From CAYMJM01 sp964391325 (GTDB lineage Bacteria; Patescibacteriota; Dojkabacteria; B142; JAFGMG01), in assembly GCA_964391325.1 (NCBI GenBank), contig CAYMJM010000013.1:1-25070 (forward strand): a stretch of 25,070 bases of DNA, given 5' to 3'. The position numbers were made by a program, and so were the translations under genes. Shown one piece after another: positions 8,025 to 15,462 of this stretch; the stretch's first letter is position 1; every line of letters begins with the position of its first letter. The notes under the pieces are model-generated. The model saw only the letters and a list, made by a program, of their open reading frames with translations, had not been told where the DNA came from and did no database searches.

Positions 8025-8729
8025 ATGAATAAAATATTAGTAATTAAACTGGGGGGATCCATAATTAGTAAGAGCGACGACCTTCTGTTTGACTTTGATT
8101 ATCTCAAGAAGTTCTATAATTCACTAAATAAATTAATTAAACAGGATTATAAGTTTTTTGTTGTAGTAGGAGGTGGTTTTGTGATGAGAAAGTACCGCGA
8201 CCTGGTAAAGCAGGGAGGGATAACAGAGGATTCCCAAATCCATTGGATAGGTACAGCAATAAATAATCTCAATGCAGAAATCGTTAGAGCTGCCATGTCA
8301 GATATATGTGGAGATAGGATATTTGCTTACGAAGATTACTACAAAGAGGAGAAAATTTTATTCAGCAAGCCTGTGATAATTGGTGGTGCTGGAAGAGCAG
8401 GCCATAGCGGAGATGTGGATGCGGTACTTATAGCGAAACGTCTCGGAGTCCAAACAATTATCAGTTTGAAAAATATTGATGCTGTATATTCCTCTGACCC
8501 TAGAATAGAGCCTGAAGCACAAAAATTAAAGGATGTGACTTGGGAAAAATATTTGGATGTCATTGGTACCAATGAACATTTACCTGGAGCTAATTTCCCT
8601 ATAGATCCAATCGCCAGTGCGGATGCTCAAAAGAGTAATAAAAAGTTTATTATTATAAGCGGATACGATTTACTAAACTTTGAAAATGTCGTATTGGGAT
8701 TGGATTTTAAAGGATCTACTGTTTACTAA
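8025..8729 (+). CDS. pyrH: UMP kinase, archaeal-like amino-acid-kinase family
   Basis: A 234-residue amino-acid-kinase-fold protein: LVIKLGGSIIS at the N-terminus (phosphate-binding GGS), FFVVVGGGFVMRKY (second Gly loop), INNLNAEIVRAA, GGAGRAGHSGDVDAVLIAKRL, and LKNIDAVYSSDPR (canonical N-x-DGVYxxDPR of UMP and aspartate kinases). No ACT domain follows, and the short length and LNA motif favour an archaeal-type UMP kinase (UMP + ATP to UDP + ADP) over aspartokinase or glutamate kinase. It sits between beta and epsilon, 16 bp after atpD and 2 bp before atpC, so it is part of the ATP synthase transcript. A GGGCAGG ribosome-site-like stretch precedes the ATG. Confidence 0.75.
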   Translation: MNKILVIKLGGSIISKSDDLLFDFDYLKKFYNSLNKLIKQDYKFFVVVGGGFVMRKYRDLVKQGGITEDSQIHWIGTAINNLNAEIVRAAMSDICGDRIFAYEDYYKEEKILFSKPVIIGGAGRAGHSGDVDAVLIAKRLGVQTIISLKNIDAVYSSDPRIEPEAQKLKDVTWEKYLDVIGTNEHLPGANFPIDPIASADAQKSNKKFIIISGYDLLNFENVVLGLDFKGSTVY

Positions 8730-8731
8730 TC

Positions 8732-9121
8732 ATGAAGCTTAAAGTTATATCAAGCAAAAAAGTCTTAGTCGATTTCGATAGCGTTAAGAGTGTAAGCATT
8801 CCTGCAGTTGATGGACGCATACAGATTCTGCCTGGACATATGAGCTTGGTTAGCAGTCTGGGTATGGGAGATTTAAGATTCAGTAAAGATGGTAAAGAAG
8901 AGATACTGTTATTGAATGGAGGATTTGCAGTGGTTAAGCAGGATGAGGTCCTAATCCTCGCAGATGATGCGGATCATCCAGCAGAATTGATAGCACAGGA
9001 AATAGAAGAATCAATTGAAAACGCACAAAAGCAAATTGAAAATGTGACTTCCCCTGCAGAGCTTATACAGCTAGAAAAGCAGCTCAAATATGAAAAATTC
9101 AAAAAAGACAGACTACTTTAA
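8732..9121 (+). CDS. atpC: F1Fo ATP synthase subunit epsilon
   Basis: A 129-residue protein of usual length. The N-terminal beta-sandwich has VKSVSIPAVDGRIQILPGHMSLVSSL (family: v.ip...G..gilpgH.pl...l), followed by LLNGGFAVVKQDEVLILADDA (canonical ..GGf.ev..n.v.ilad.a), then a C-terminal two-helix region. Epsilon links gamma to the c-ring and can inhibit ATP hydrolysis. It starts 2 bp after the UMP kinase stop and closes the operon. No T-tract terminator follows; the 7-bp inverted repeat TTTAGCA/TGCTAAA at 9130-9156 has no run of T after it. Confidence 0.93.
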   Translation: MKLKVISSKKVLVDFDSVKSVSIPAVDGRIQILPGHMSLVSSLGMGDLRFSKDGKEEILLLNGGFAVVKQDEVLILADDADHPAELIAQEIEESIENAQKQIENVTSPAELIQLEKQLKYEKFKKDRLL

Positions 9122-9189
9122 AGCTGCACTTTAGCAATTTGTATCCTTCTGCTAAAATAAACCAAATTATTATTTAAGATCGAACTGTG

Positions 9190-9597
9190 ATGGATTTTCT
9201 ATATCGGCTGTTTATAGGGATTCTGATATTTGCAACAGTAGTTCTCTCTACAGATGGGGTTGCTTTAGATAATGGTTTGTACTCATTAATTCTGGGTGGA
9301 GCAGGTTTTGGCTTTGTGATGGGATTGGCTGAGTTTATAATTGATTATTTTAGGCTAAAACGCAGTGCAGGTATATATATATTGACCAGCATAATACTAA
9401 GCTTATTATATTTTTTTATACTAAAAGCTCTTGTTTATGGAATTTTGGATTTTCATCCAGTCACAATAGGTGGAAGTTTTGGGCCTATTGTGATTCCTTC
9501 ATTTGATTTAGAGACAGAGACAAACACTGTTGTCTTTGTATCCTTGTTTGCCGGTATCTTGATACTAATTTTAGATTATTTAGATAAAAGAAAATGA
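9190..9597 (+). CDS. Small four-helix membrane protein, unknown function
   Basis: About 135 residues with four hydrophobic segments (roughly residues 4-20, 27-50, 57-82 and 110-130) and a basic C-terminus (DYLDKRK). I do not recognise the family. GTG (9187) directly precedes ATG (9190); either could be the start. Its stop overlaps the secG start as ATGA, so translation is coupled to secG. This placement hints at a membrane or export-related role, but that is only inference. Confidence 0.6.
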   Translation: MDFLYRLFIGILIFATVVLSTDGVALDNGLYSLILGGAGFGFVMGLAEFIIDYFRLKRSAGIYILTSIILSLLYFFILKALVYGILDFHPVTIGGSFGPIVIPSFDLETETNTVVFVSLFAGILILILDYLDKRK

Positions 9598-9824
9598 AGA
9601 CGGTAGAAATATTACAAATTGGAGAAATTGCAATTTCTCTAATCTTGGCCCTTGTCATCCTATTGCAACAAGGCGGCGGAGGGCTGGGGACTATGTTTGG
9701 TGGCAGCGGTGGTGAAAGTTATAGATCTAAAAGAGGTGTGGGGACAATGCTGTATCGACTTACAATTGTGCTTGTTGTTTTATTTGTCATTAATGCGTTA
9801 GTAATCGCTTTGCTGAGCTCATAG
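9594..9824 (+). CDS. secG: Preprotein translocase subunit SecG
   Basis: 76 residues with two membrane helices (about 8-25 and 52-74). Between them lies the SecG loop: LLQQGGGGLGTMFGGSGGESYRSKRG, which I give here as its parts LLQQGGGGLGTMFGG and SKRGVGTML, matching the family's LLQxGKGGGLG..FGG and ...RG...FL. SecG assists SecYE during protein export. The start overlaps the previous gene (ATGA), and the solute-binding protein begins 5 bp after the stop, so the three form one transcript. Confidence 0.88.
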   Translation: MKTVEILQIGEIAISLILALVILLQQGGGGLGTMFGGSGGESYRSKRGVGTMLYRLTIVLVVLFVINALVIALLSS

Positions 9825-9829
9825 ATTTA

Positions 9830-11674
9830 ATGAAATACATCCCGTTAAAAATCTATCAGACAATTGAAAATTTCTTATTAAGAATCCGGGATATCGTTTG
9901 GCAGTATCCAGATACATTGTTTTTTGGACAGTATTCATTTATTAAAACAGCAATCGCAGGTTACAAGCACTCTAGGCCCTTCAGCCATATTATTACTACA
10001 ATACTTATTTTTGTTGTGGTTGGAACCCTTGCTTTCGAGAATATAGCAGCTTTTTTGCATATTGACCAGGATACGCTGATAGAAGGAGTAGTTGTTGGAC
10101 AAAATGAAGAAGGAGATTTGCAGAAGGTAATATCCGTTAATCCACTTATAGTTACAAATGTCCAGCTAAGACGTGATATAGCCGAGCTTGTTTATGAGCC
10201 ACTTTTAAAAGTTAATCAGAATAATGATAAGGTTTTAATTCTAGCTGAGTCATATGCTGATATTGGTGAGGGCAAAGCATATAGGTTTAAATTAAAAGAA
10301 GGCGTTAAATGGCATGATGGAGAGGAGTTTACAGCTGATGATGTAGTTACAACATTCAATTTGCTCACTTCTTTGGAATATGGAAATCAGACTACCAGTG
10401 TGTATTCAAAAGCAGCTACAAAAATTAACATAACCAAAATTGATGAGTATAGGGTTGAATTCAGCTTGAAAGATAAGAATACTGTGATGCCTAACTTTTT
10501 TGAAGTCATATCATTCAAAATACTTCCCGCACACTTGATGGATGATTTAAATGCCAATACTATTCTTTATCCTTCTCCATTTTTGAATCGGCATCCAATA
10601 GGTACAGGAGCCTTTCTTGTTGGACCTTTAAACTTAAATAGGGTAGAGCTTAGAAATAACGAAAGTTATCATGGAGATAAAGTCCGTTTAAAGAAAATTA
10701 TTTTTAAATTATACAAAGACCAAAACCAGGCAGTACAAGATTTGTTGACAGGCCAAATACATTCAATTATTGGGATGAATTCAGATAGTATTCAAAAGCT
10801 GACAACTGTGCCAAATCTTACAATACATAAAAGTAACGTGTTTTATAATCAGTATTGGGGCTTGTACTTTAACTTATCTGAGTCGGGTAATCCCCTATTG
10901 AGAGAAGTTAAAATGAAGCAAGCCATAGCCAGCGCTATAAATAAGAATTTATTGGCAGAAATACTTGTAGAGTCTGCTGTTGTTGCTGATGGCCCTATAC
11001 CTAAAACTTCATTTGCATATGCGGAAGATATCGAAAGGATCGGTTATGATCCAGCTAGTACTTCAAAGGTTTTGGAGTCACTTGGCTGGACAATGAAGGC
11101 AGGGGATAAATACCGTATGAGGCAGGGAGAAATATTAGAATTTAATATTGTGTATGTCCAGAATCCCGATAGAGATAAGGTAGTGGGAGCAATATCAAGA
11201 GACCTTGAGGAAGTAGGGATTAAAATTATTCCTATAGCTAAAACAATCTCTGAAGTAAATAATGATCACCTGCTTCCTTCGTTTTTTGATATTTTGCTTT
11301 ATGGAGTTAGTACTTTCATTGACCCCGACAGGTATGAACTTTTTCATAGTTCACAAATAGGTTATCCAAATCTAAATATAGCCAGTTACAAGTCTGCCAA
11401 AGAGACCACTACAATAGTAGAAGGTCAGACAAAAAGAGTCCCCCAAGTTGATTATGTCCTAGAAAGAGGAAGATCTCTGATGGCTGCTGACGCTAGGAGA
11501 GAGCAGTATAATATTTTTCAGGCGATCATTATGTCTGAGTTGCCTGTTATTTATCTTTATCATCCTGTCTACGCCTACATAACCAATAAAAGAGTACAAG
11601 GAATTCACTTACAGAATATGACAGCTCTGGAAGATAGATTCAATGGGATTGCCAACTGGTATCTTGAGGTTTGA
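9830..11674 (+). CDS. ABC transporter solute-binding protein, family 5, membrane-anchored
   Basis: 614 residues. The region after residue 80 follows the peptide/nickel-binding (SBP_bac_5) pattern: LRRDIAELVYEPLLKVN, YRFKLKEGVKWHDGEEFTAD-type segment (KLKEGVKWHDGEEFTADDV), NPIGTGAF-like RHPIGTGAFLV, VKMKQAIASAINKNLL, and a late ESLGW / LGWTMKAG stretch. Instead of a signal peptide or lipobox Cys there is one N-terminal membrane helix (about 52-69) preceded by some 50 cytoplasmic residues rich in Arg/Lys. No permease or ATPase gene is nearby, so the partner transporter is elsewhere or absent. The gene directly follows secG. The stop is TGA, showing standard use of that codon. Confidence 0.85.
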   Translation: MKYIPLKIYQTIENFLLRIRDIVWQYPDTLFFGQYSFIKTAIAGYKHSRPFSHIITTILIFVVVGTLAFENIAAFLHIDQDTLIEGVVVGQNEEGDLQKVISVNPLIVTNVQLRRDIAELVYEPLLKVNQNNDKVLILAESYADIGEGKAYRFKLKEGVKWHDGEEFTADDVVTTFNLLTSLEYGNQTTSVYSKAATKINITKIDEYRVEFSLKDKNTVMPNFFEVISFKILPAHLMDDLNANTILYPSPFLNRHPIGTGAFLVGPLNLNRVELRNNESYHGDKVRLKKIIFKLYKDQNQAVQDLLTGQIHSIIGMNSDSIQKLTTVPNLTIHKSNVFYNQYWGLYFNLSESGNPLLREVKMKQAIASAINKNLLAEILVESAVVADGPIPKTSFAYAEDIERIGYDPASTSKVLESLGWTMKAGDKYRMRQGEILEFNIVYVQNPDRDKVVGAISRDLEEVGIKIIPIAKTISEVNNDHLLPSFFDILLYGVSTFIDPDRYELFHSSQIGYPNLNIASYKSAKETTTIVEGQTKRVPQVDYVLERGRSLMAADARREQYNIFQAIIMSELPVIYLYHPVYAYITNKRVQGIHLQNMTALEDRFNGIANWYLEV

Positions 11675-11680
11675 TTTAGA

Positions 11681-11995
11681 CTATCTTGAAGTAGTATCAT
11701 AATCAGCCGAAGGACTAGCTAGCTGCTCCAAAAGTTTTTTTGATCTCGCGTGAATCGAAGGAGTATCCACTAGTTTCATATATTGTTGAATGCTACACAT
11801 GGCTTCTTTGCGTTCAATTTTTTCTTGAAGTGCGAGATCGGCTAGTGCCTGAAGCGACATAACGCGAACTATGTTGCTTGAAGTCGTTTTAAGATAAGTG
11901 TCAAGAACTATCTTAACTACTTTATTTGTTTTCCTGATAGAACGTAAGTCGCTGCGAGCATACTCTCTATATTTCCGCTCTTTATTCTCATATAA
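11681..11995 (-). pseudogene. C-terminal fragment of a HEAT-like repeat protein
   Basis: A minus-strand frame of 104 codons (no listed start) runs from just after a TAA to a TAG at 11681. It reads ...RKYREYARSDLRSIRKTNK..., then VVKIVLDTYLKTTSSNIVRV, then MSLQALADLALQEKIERKEA, and ends ..RSKKLLEQLASPS. The Lys/Leu-spaced helical pairs, with SNIVRV.SLQALADLA, resemble the C-terminal part of HEAT-like proteins. There is no ATG/GTG/TTG at the 5' end of the open part; the first ATG is halfway (SNIVRV-ATG). I read it as a decayed gene missing its N-terminus; a short real protein from the internal ATG is less likely. It is next to the PUA/ASCH-like gene on the same strand. The rest of 11675-12068 shows nothing else. 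Confidence 0.5.
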
Positions 11996-12068
11996 TTATT
12001 TTATTATTTTGGAGTAATGGTGAGAAAAAGATTTTGGCTTGAAGTACCGACTATGCTTATGCTCAGTA

Positions 12069-12536
12069 CTAGAACTTAGATTTTTCATAGGTATAAGGTA
12101 CACTCGTACCAACAATAACATCTTCAATCTTATCAATAATCAGCCAGTCGTCCATATTTTCTTGATGATCAAACGCAAGAGGTGGTTCGATTTTCTGAGT
12201 ATCATCGAATTCAACCAAACATAGGCATTTTTTACGCCAACGTTCCTTTTGTTTTTCGGTTAGATTCAGCTTATCTTGATTTTCGTTTAGAAGTTTTACA
12301 ATTGCGTCTTGTGTAAGCTTCACATAGTTCTGAACGGACTTCACAGTAGCAACAGCGGAGATGAGTGCTGTCCCTTTTTCCATAAAATAAATTGTTTCGC
12401 CCCTAAACACACGACTGTGCGGTATCTTTCGGCCTGCCGCACCCCTTACAACCATTGTTTTAGTTCCAGATAGAATTTTATCTAAAATACGTTCCCCTTT
12501 TTTGCCTGTATTATCACAGTATGCGAGGTGCACCAT
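12069..12536 (-). CDS. PUA/ASCH-like domain protein, unknown function
   Basis: 155 residues. The N-terminal part (GERILDKILSGTKTMVVRG, then GETIYFMEKGTALISAVATV) has the layout of PUA-like/ASCH domains: a helix with a 'ILSGxKxxxxR' motif, then a 'G(D/E)xIYF' strand and a beta strand of small residues. ASCH-type proteins are thought to bind RNA or nucleotides. The ATG is preceded at 7 nt by AAGGAAGG, a much stronger ribosome site than most genes here have, fitting recent acquisition. It is a stand-alone gene between the HEAT-like fragment and tRNA-Leu. The family call rests on pattern only. Confidence 0.6.
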   Translation of the reverse strand: MVHLAYCDNTGKKGERILDKILSGTKTMVVRGAAGRKIPHSRVFRGETIYFMEKGTALISAVATVKSVQNYVKLTQDAIVKLLNENQDKLNLTEKQKERWRKKCLCLVEFDDTQKIEPPLAFDHQENMDDWLIIDKIEDVIVGTSVPYTYEKSKF

Positions 12537-12670
12537 TTTTATTTCCTTCCTTTATATAAAAATTTGTAACATCGATATTTGCTTACGGTGTCGATAATCC
12601 GTCCTTATTTCAGTACTTAGAGAAACAGAAATAAATCGACAAACTTCATATCGGAATTTGTTGGTTTATC

Positions 12671-12756
12671 TGGTGTCGAAGGGGGGATTTGAACCCCCAC
12701 GAGTAAAACTCACTGCGCTCTGAACACAGCGTGTCTACCAATTCCACCACTTCGAC
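12671..12756 (-). tRNA. tRNA-Leu(CAG), CCA encoded
   Basis: Read on the minus strand: acceptor GTCGAAG/CTTCGAC, A73 and a genomic CCA (12671-12673). The D-arm has TGGTAGACACG as in bacterial leucine tRNAs, the anticodon arm is CTGTG-TTCAGAG-CGCAG with anticodon CAG (12720-12722), there is a long class-II variable arm (TGAGTTTTACTCG), and the T-arm is GGGGG-TTCAAAT-CCCCC. It would decode CUG. A -10 box lies right upstream at 12765-12773. Confidence 0.97.
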
Positions 12757-12764
12757 TATGTATA

Positions 12765-12773
12765 ATTATACCA
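12765..12773 (-). promoter_or_regulatory. Extended -10 promoter of tRNA-Leu
   Basis: The minus strand reads TGG-TATAAT, a perfect -10 hexamer with the upstream TG of extended -10 promoters; no good -35 is seen. Initiation would fall near 12758, only 1-2 nt before the mature 5' end of the tRNA. The region is shared with the divergent lemA promoter. Confidence 0.55.
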
Positions 12774-12784
12774 ATATTTTCCAA

Positions 12785-12814
12785 TTGATGTGAGGGGCAA
12801 AAATATGGGATAAT
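12785..12814 (+). promoter_or_regulatory. Promoter of lemA-DUF2207
   Basis: TTGATG (12785-12790), an 18-bp spacer, then GATAAT (12809-12814) preceded by TGG, so it also has the extended -10 TG. Transcription would start near 12821, with a leader of about 30 nt to the lemA ATG. Confidence 0.5.
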
Positions 12815-12849
12815 AATCTTGCAGTTATTTAAGTTATTATTTTTTTTGT

Positions 12850-13422
12850 ATGGGAACAATTCTTCTTATTTGTTTAGGCGGTGGTGGTATCCTCTTAATA
12901 GGACTCTTAGGCTATCTATTTACTTTATACAATGGTCTTGTAAGGTTACGTATACTAGTAGAGGAAGCCTGGAGTGGAATTGATGTACAGCTTAAAAAGA
13001 GGTTTGATCTTATACCTAATTTGGTTGAGACTGTTAAGGGATATGCAAAACATGAAGAGGGTATTTTTGAGAAAGTTACAAAGTTGAGAAGCCAGGCCAT
13101 GCAGACAGAAAGTCCAAAAGAGTTAGCAGAAATAGAAGGAGAAATGCGAAATACCTTAAAGTCTTTGTTTGCTGTAGCTGAGGCCTATCCTGACTTGAAA
13201 GCTAATACAAACTTTCTAAGTTTACAAACTACCTTACAGGAGATTGAAACTGAGATAGAGAGTGCCAGGAGATACTATAATGGAGCCGTAAGAGATTATA
13301 ATACAAGGCAGCAAGTATTTCCTGCTAACCTAATTGCTAGCATGTTGGGTTTCAAGCCTAGAGAATTTTTTGAGACTGCCGAGTCAGAAAGAGAGAACGT
13401 AAAAGTCAGTTTTGATAAATAG
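12850..13422 (+). CDS. lemA: LemA family protein
   Basis: 190 residues, normal LemA length. One N-terminal membrane helix (about 4-26), then the family core: YNGLVRLRILVEEAWSGIDVQLKKRFDLIPNL (parts: VEEAWSGIDVQLKKR and DLIPNLVETVKGYAKHE), and the late ARRYYNGAVRDYN and FPANLIASMLGF motifs. The rest is long helices, giving an extracellular or intracellular helical bundle depending on topology. Its biochemical role is not known. It is directly followed, 3 bp later, by the DUF2207 gene, the same pairing seen in many bacteria, which suggests a shared membrane function. Confidence 0.93.
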   Translation: MGTILLICLGGGGILLIGLLGYLFTLYNGLVRLRILVEEAWSGIDVQLKKRFDLIPNLVETVKGYAKHEEGIFEKVTKLRSQAMQTESPKELAEIEGEMRNTLKSLFAVAEAYPDLKANTNFLSLQTTLQEIETEIESARRYYNGAVRDYNTRQQVFPANLIASMLGFKPREFFETAESERENVKVSFDK

Positions 13423-13425
13423 TGT

Positions 13426-15456
13426 ATGTTTAAAAATTTAGGGATAAAATTAGGACTGGCAGCTTTCCTTTTGTTTGCTGCTATATCAACAGTAAGCGCG
13501 CAGGAAACTAAGGATTACTCGTTTAAGGATATGCAGGTAGAGATTCAAATCAATGAAGACTCTACTATGCTAGTTTCCGAGAAAGTAACTTATGAGTTTA
13601 CGGGGTCATTTTCTGTTGTTGAAAGGGGAATTACTCTAGAAGATTACGAGAATGTTAAAGAATGTCAGTCTAATCCAAGTTTACAATGTGGAGGATTTGA
13701 TTTCATTAATATAGTTAGCTCTTCATTTCAAGGGCAAGATATTTCAGTAGATGATTTAAATCTTTACACCACAGAGGATTCCTCCAGAAGAATACTTCAT
13801 ATTGAGTACGATTTTGGAACTACATCATTTAATGGGGAAGAAGCGGTGTGGGAGCTAAGCTATGAGGTATTTGGGGGGTTAGGATATTTTGATAACTATG
13901 ATTTATTCTACTGGAATACTCTGCCTGCCCAAAGAAGTAAAATTTTTGAGAAAGCTTCAGTGTCTATACAATTTCCGTCACGCATCAACATAACAAATGA
14001 AGACCTTGCTGTACATGGTTTTGTTGGAAGTTATGATTATGAGATAAACCCTCAAAGCGTAAACTTTATTGTACCTAGGATCAGCCCTTATGATGATTTT
14101 ACTGTGTTGATTAGATTGCCAAAGGGGATTATTGATAAGCCTGCAGAAGTAACTCTTGATCTACAACCCGGTAAGCAGACTATAAAATACCTGGGAATTA
14201 AGCGAGAGGTGGAAGATAAGCAGACTATCTTTGGAATACCTCCGGGAGATTATCAATTTGAATTTAGTGCGACAGGCTATAAAACCGAGTCAACTGATAT
14301 AAATTTAAGCAGTGGAGAATCTAAATTATTATCTAGTAGTTTAGAATATAAAACTTGGCTTATGGTTCTGCGTTATGGTTCTATTGCCCTGAATCTTTTA
14401 ATATGTATTCTAATTCCTTTATCTTTGATCTGGGTGTTCAATAAGTGGTACAGGAGAGGCAGAGACATAGGGGGGAAAAAGACCATTGTCCCTTGGTTCC
14501 AGCCTCCTGAAGAGCTCCCTCCTTATTTATTAGGTGCAGTTAAGGATGAAAAAGTTGATGCTGTGGATATAACTTCTACGCTGATTGATACGGCATATCG
14601 TGGCTTTATTAAAATAAAGGAAATATCAAAAAATAAATATGAGTTTATCAAAATAAAAGATTTCGAAATGCTAAGTAAAGTAGAGAAAGAGATTTTGGAA
14701 GGAGTTTTTGGAAATAAAAAAGCAGTAGCAACTGATGATTTAAAAAATAGGTTCCACCTTAAAATTCGCGGTATAAATAACTCAATCTATAGTGAAATGG
14801 TGGAGAGAGGATACTTTGAAAAGCGGCCGGATAAAGTACGTGAGTCTAATTATGGCTGGGGAATCTTGGCTTTAGTATTGGGTGTAATTGCCGGCGTAGG
14901 CATGTTGTCTATGCTTAGTTGGGTAGCACAGTATAGGATATATTTACCCTATACATTTGCTTTGCTTTTATTTTTAATAGGGATAGGACATTTAGTAATT
15001 GCTCCATTTATGCCGGCGAAAACTCCGAAGGGGACACTAGTCCTGGAAAAGACGAAAGGCTTTAGAATGTTTCTCCATACAGCGGAACGGTATCGCATGG
15101 CTAAAAACAGTCCTGAAGCATTAAAGCATTTAACTCCTAAAAATTTTGAAAAATATTTAAGTTATGCTGTGGTCTTCGGGGTTGAAAAAGACTGGGCTAA
15201 GGCATTTGAAGGTATATATCAGGGCAAACCTGATTGGTATGAGTCTGACAGCAAGACATTTAATACAATTTTCTTTGCTAACAGTATGGCAAGGTTGAAT
15301 AAGACTGCATCTGCAGCTATGATTACATCGCCAAAGTCTTCAAACTCCTGGAGTTCTGGAAGCTGGTCGGGTGGAGGTGGCTGGTCAGGAGGAGGAGGTT
15401 TCTCCGGTGGGTTTTCAGGAGGAGGAGGAGGTGGTGGCAGTATCGGCGCTAGATAG
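13426..15456 (+). CDS. DUF2207 membrane protein with Gly/Ser-rich tail
   Basis: 676 residues. A signal peptide (1-25, ending STVSA-QE) is followed by an extracytoplasmic beta-rich domain (about 30-240) of the DUF2207 type (YSFKDMQVEIQINEDSTMLVSE, of which the D..v...i..dG....e pattern is typical) and a second small carboxypeptidase-regulatory-like stretch (about 243-305, LQPGKQTIKYLG to PPGDYQFEFSATGYKTE). Then a membrane helix (about 312-336), WYRRGRDIG and PWFQPPEELPPYLLG typical of the family, a winged-helix-like cytoplasmic part, two more membrane helices (about 473-525), and a C-terminal SGGGGWSGGGGFSGG tail as in YciQ-type proteins. Function is unknown. It forms an operon with lemA and converges on the RSH gene with only 6 bp between stops. 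Confidence 0.9.
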   Translation: MFKNLGIKLGLAAFLLFAAISTVSAQETKDYSFKDMQVEIQINEDSTMLVSEKVTYEFTGSFSVVERGITLEDYENVKECQSNPSLQCGGFDFINIVSSSFQGQDISVDDLNLYTTEDSSRRILHIEYDFGTTSFNGEEAVWELSYEVFGGLGYFDNYDLFYWNTLPAQRSKIFEKASVSIQFPSRINITNEDLAVHGFVGSYDYEINPQSVNFIVPRISPYDDFTVLIRLPKGIIDKPAEVTLDLQPGKQTIKYLGIKREVEDKQTIFGIPPGDYQFEFSATGYKTESTDINLSSGESKLLSSSLEYKTWLMVLRYGSIALNLLICILIPLSLIWVFNKWYRRGRDIGGKKTIVPWFQPPEELPPYLLGAVKDEKVDAVDITSTLIDTAYRGFIKIKEISKNKYEFIKIKDFEMLSKVEKEILEGVFGNKKAVATDDLKNRFHLKIRGINNSIYSEMVERGYFEKRPDKVRESNYGWGILALVLGVIAGVGMLSMLSWVAQYRIYLPYTFALLLFLIGIGHLVIAPFMPAKTPKGTLVLEKTKGFRMFLHTAERYRMAKNSPEALKHLTPKNFEKYLSYAVVFGVEKDWAKAFEGIYQGKPDWYESDSKTFNTIFFANSMARLNKTASAAMITSPKSSNSWSSGSWSGGGGWSGGGGFSGGFSGGGGGGGSIGAR

Positions 15457-15462
15457 TAGGTT

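Noticed and set aside
9130..9156. Inverted repeat TTTAGCA/TGCTAAA after atpC as a terminator
   Set aside because: Only 7 bp with a 13-nt loop and no T-run on either strand.
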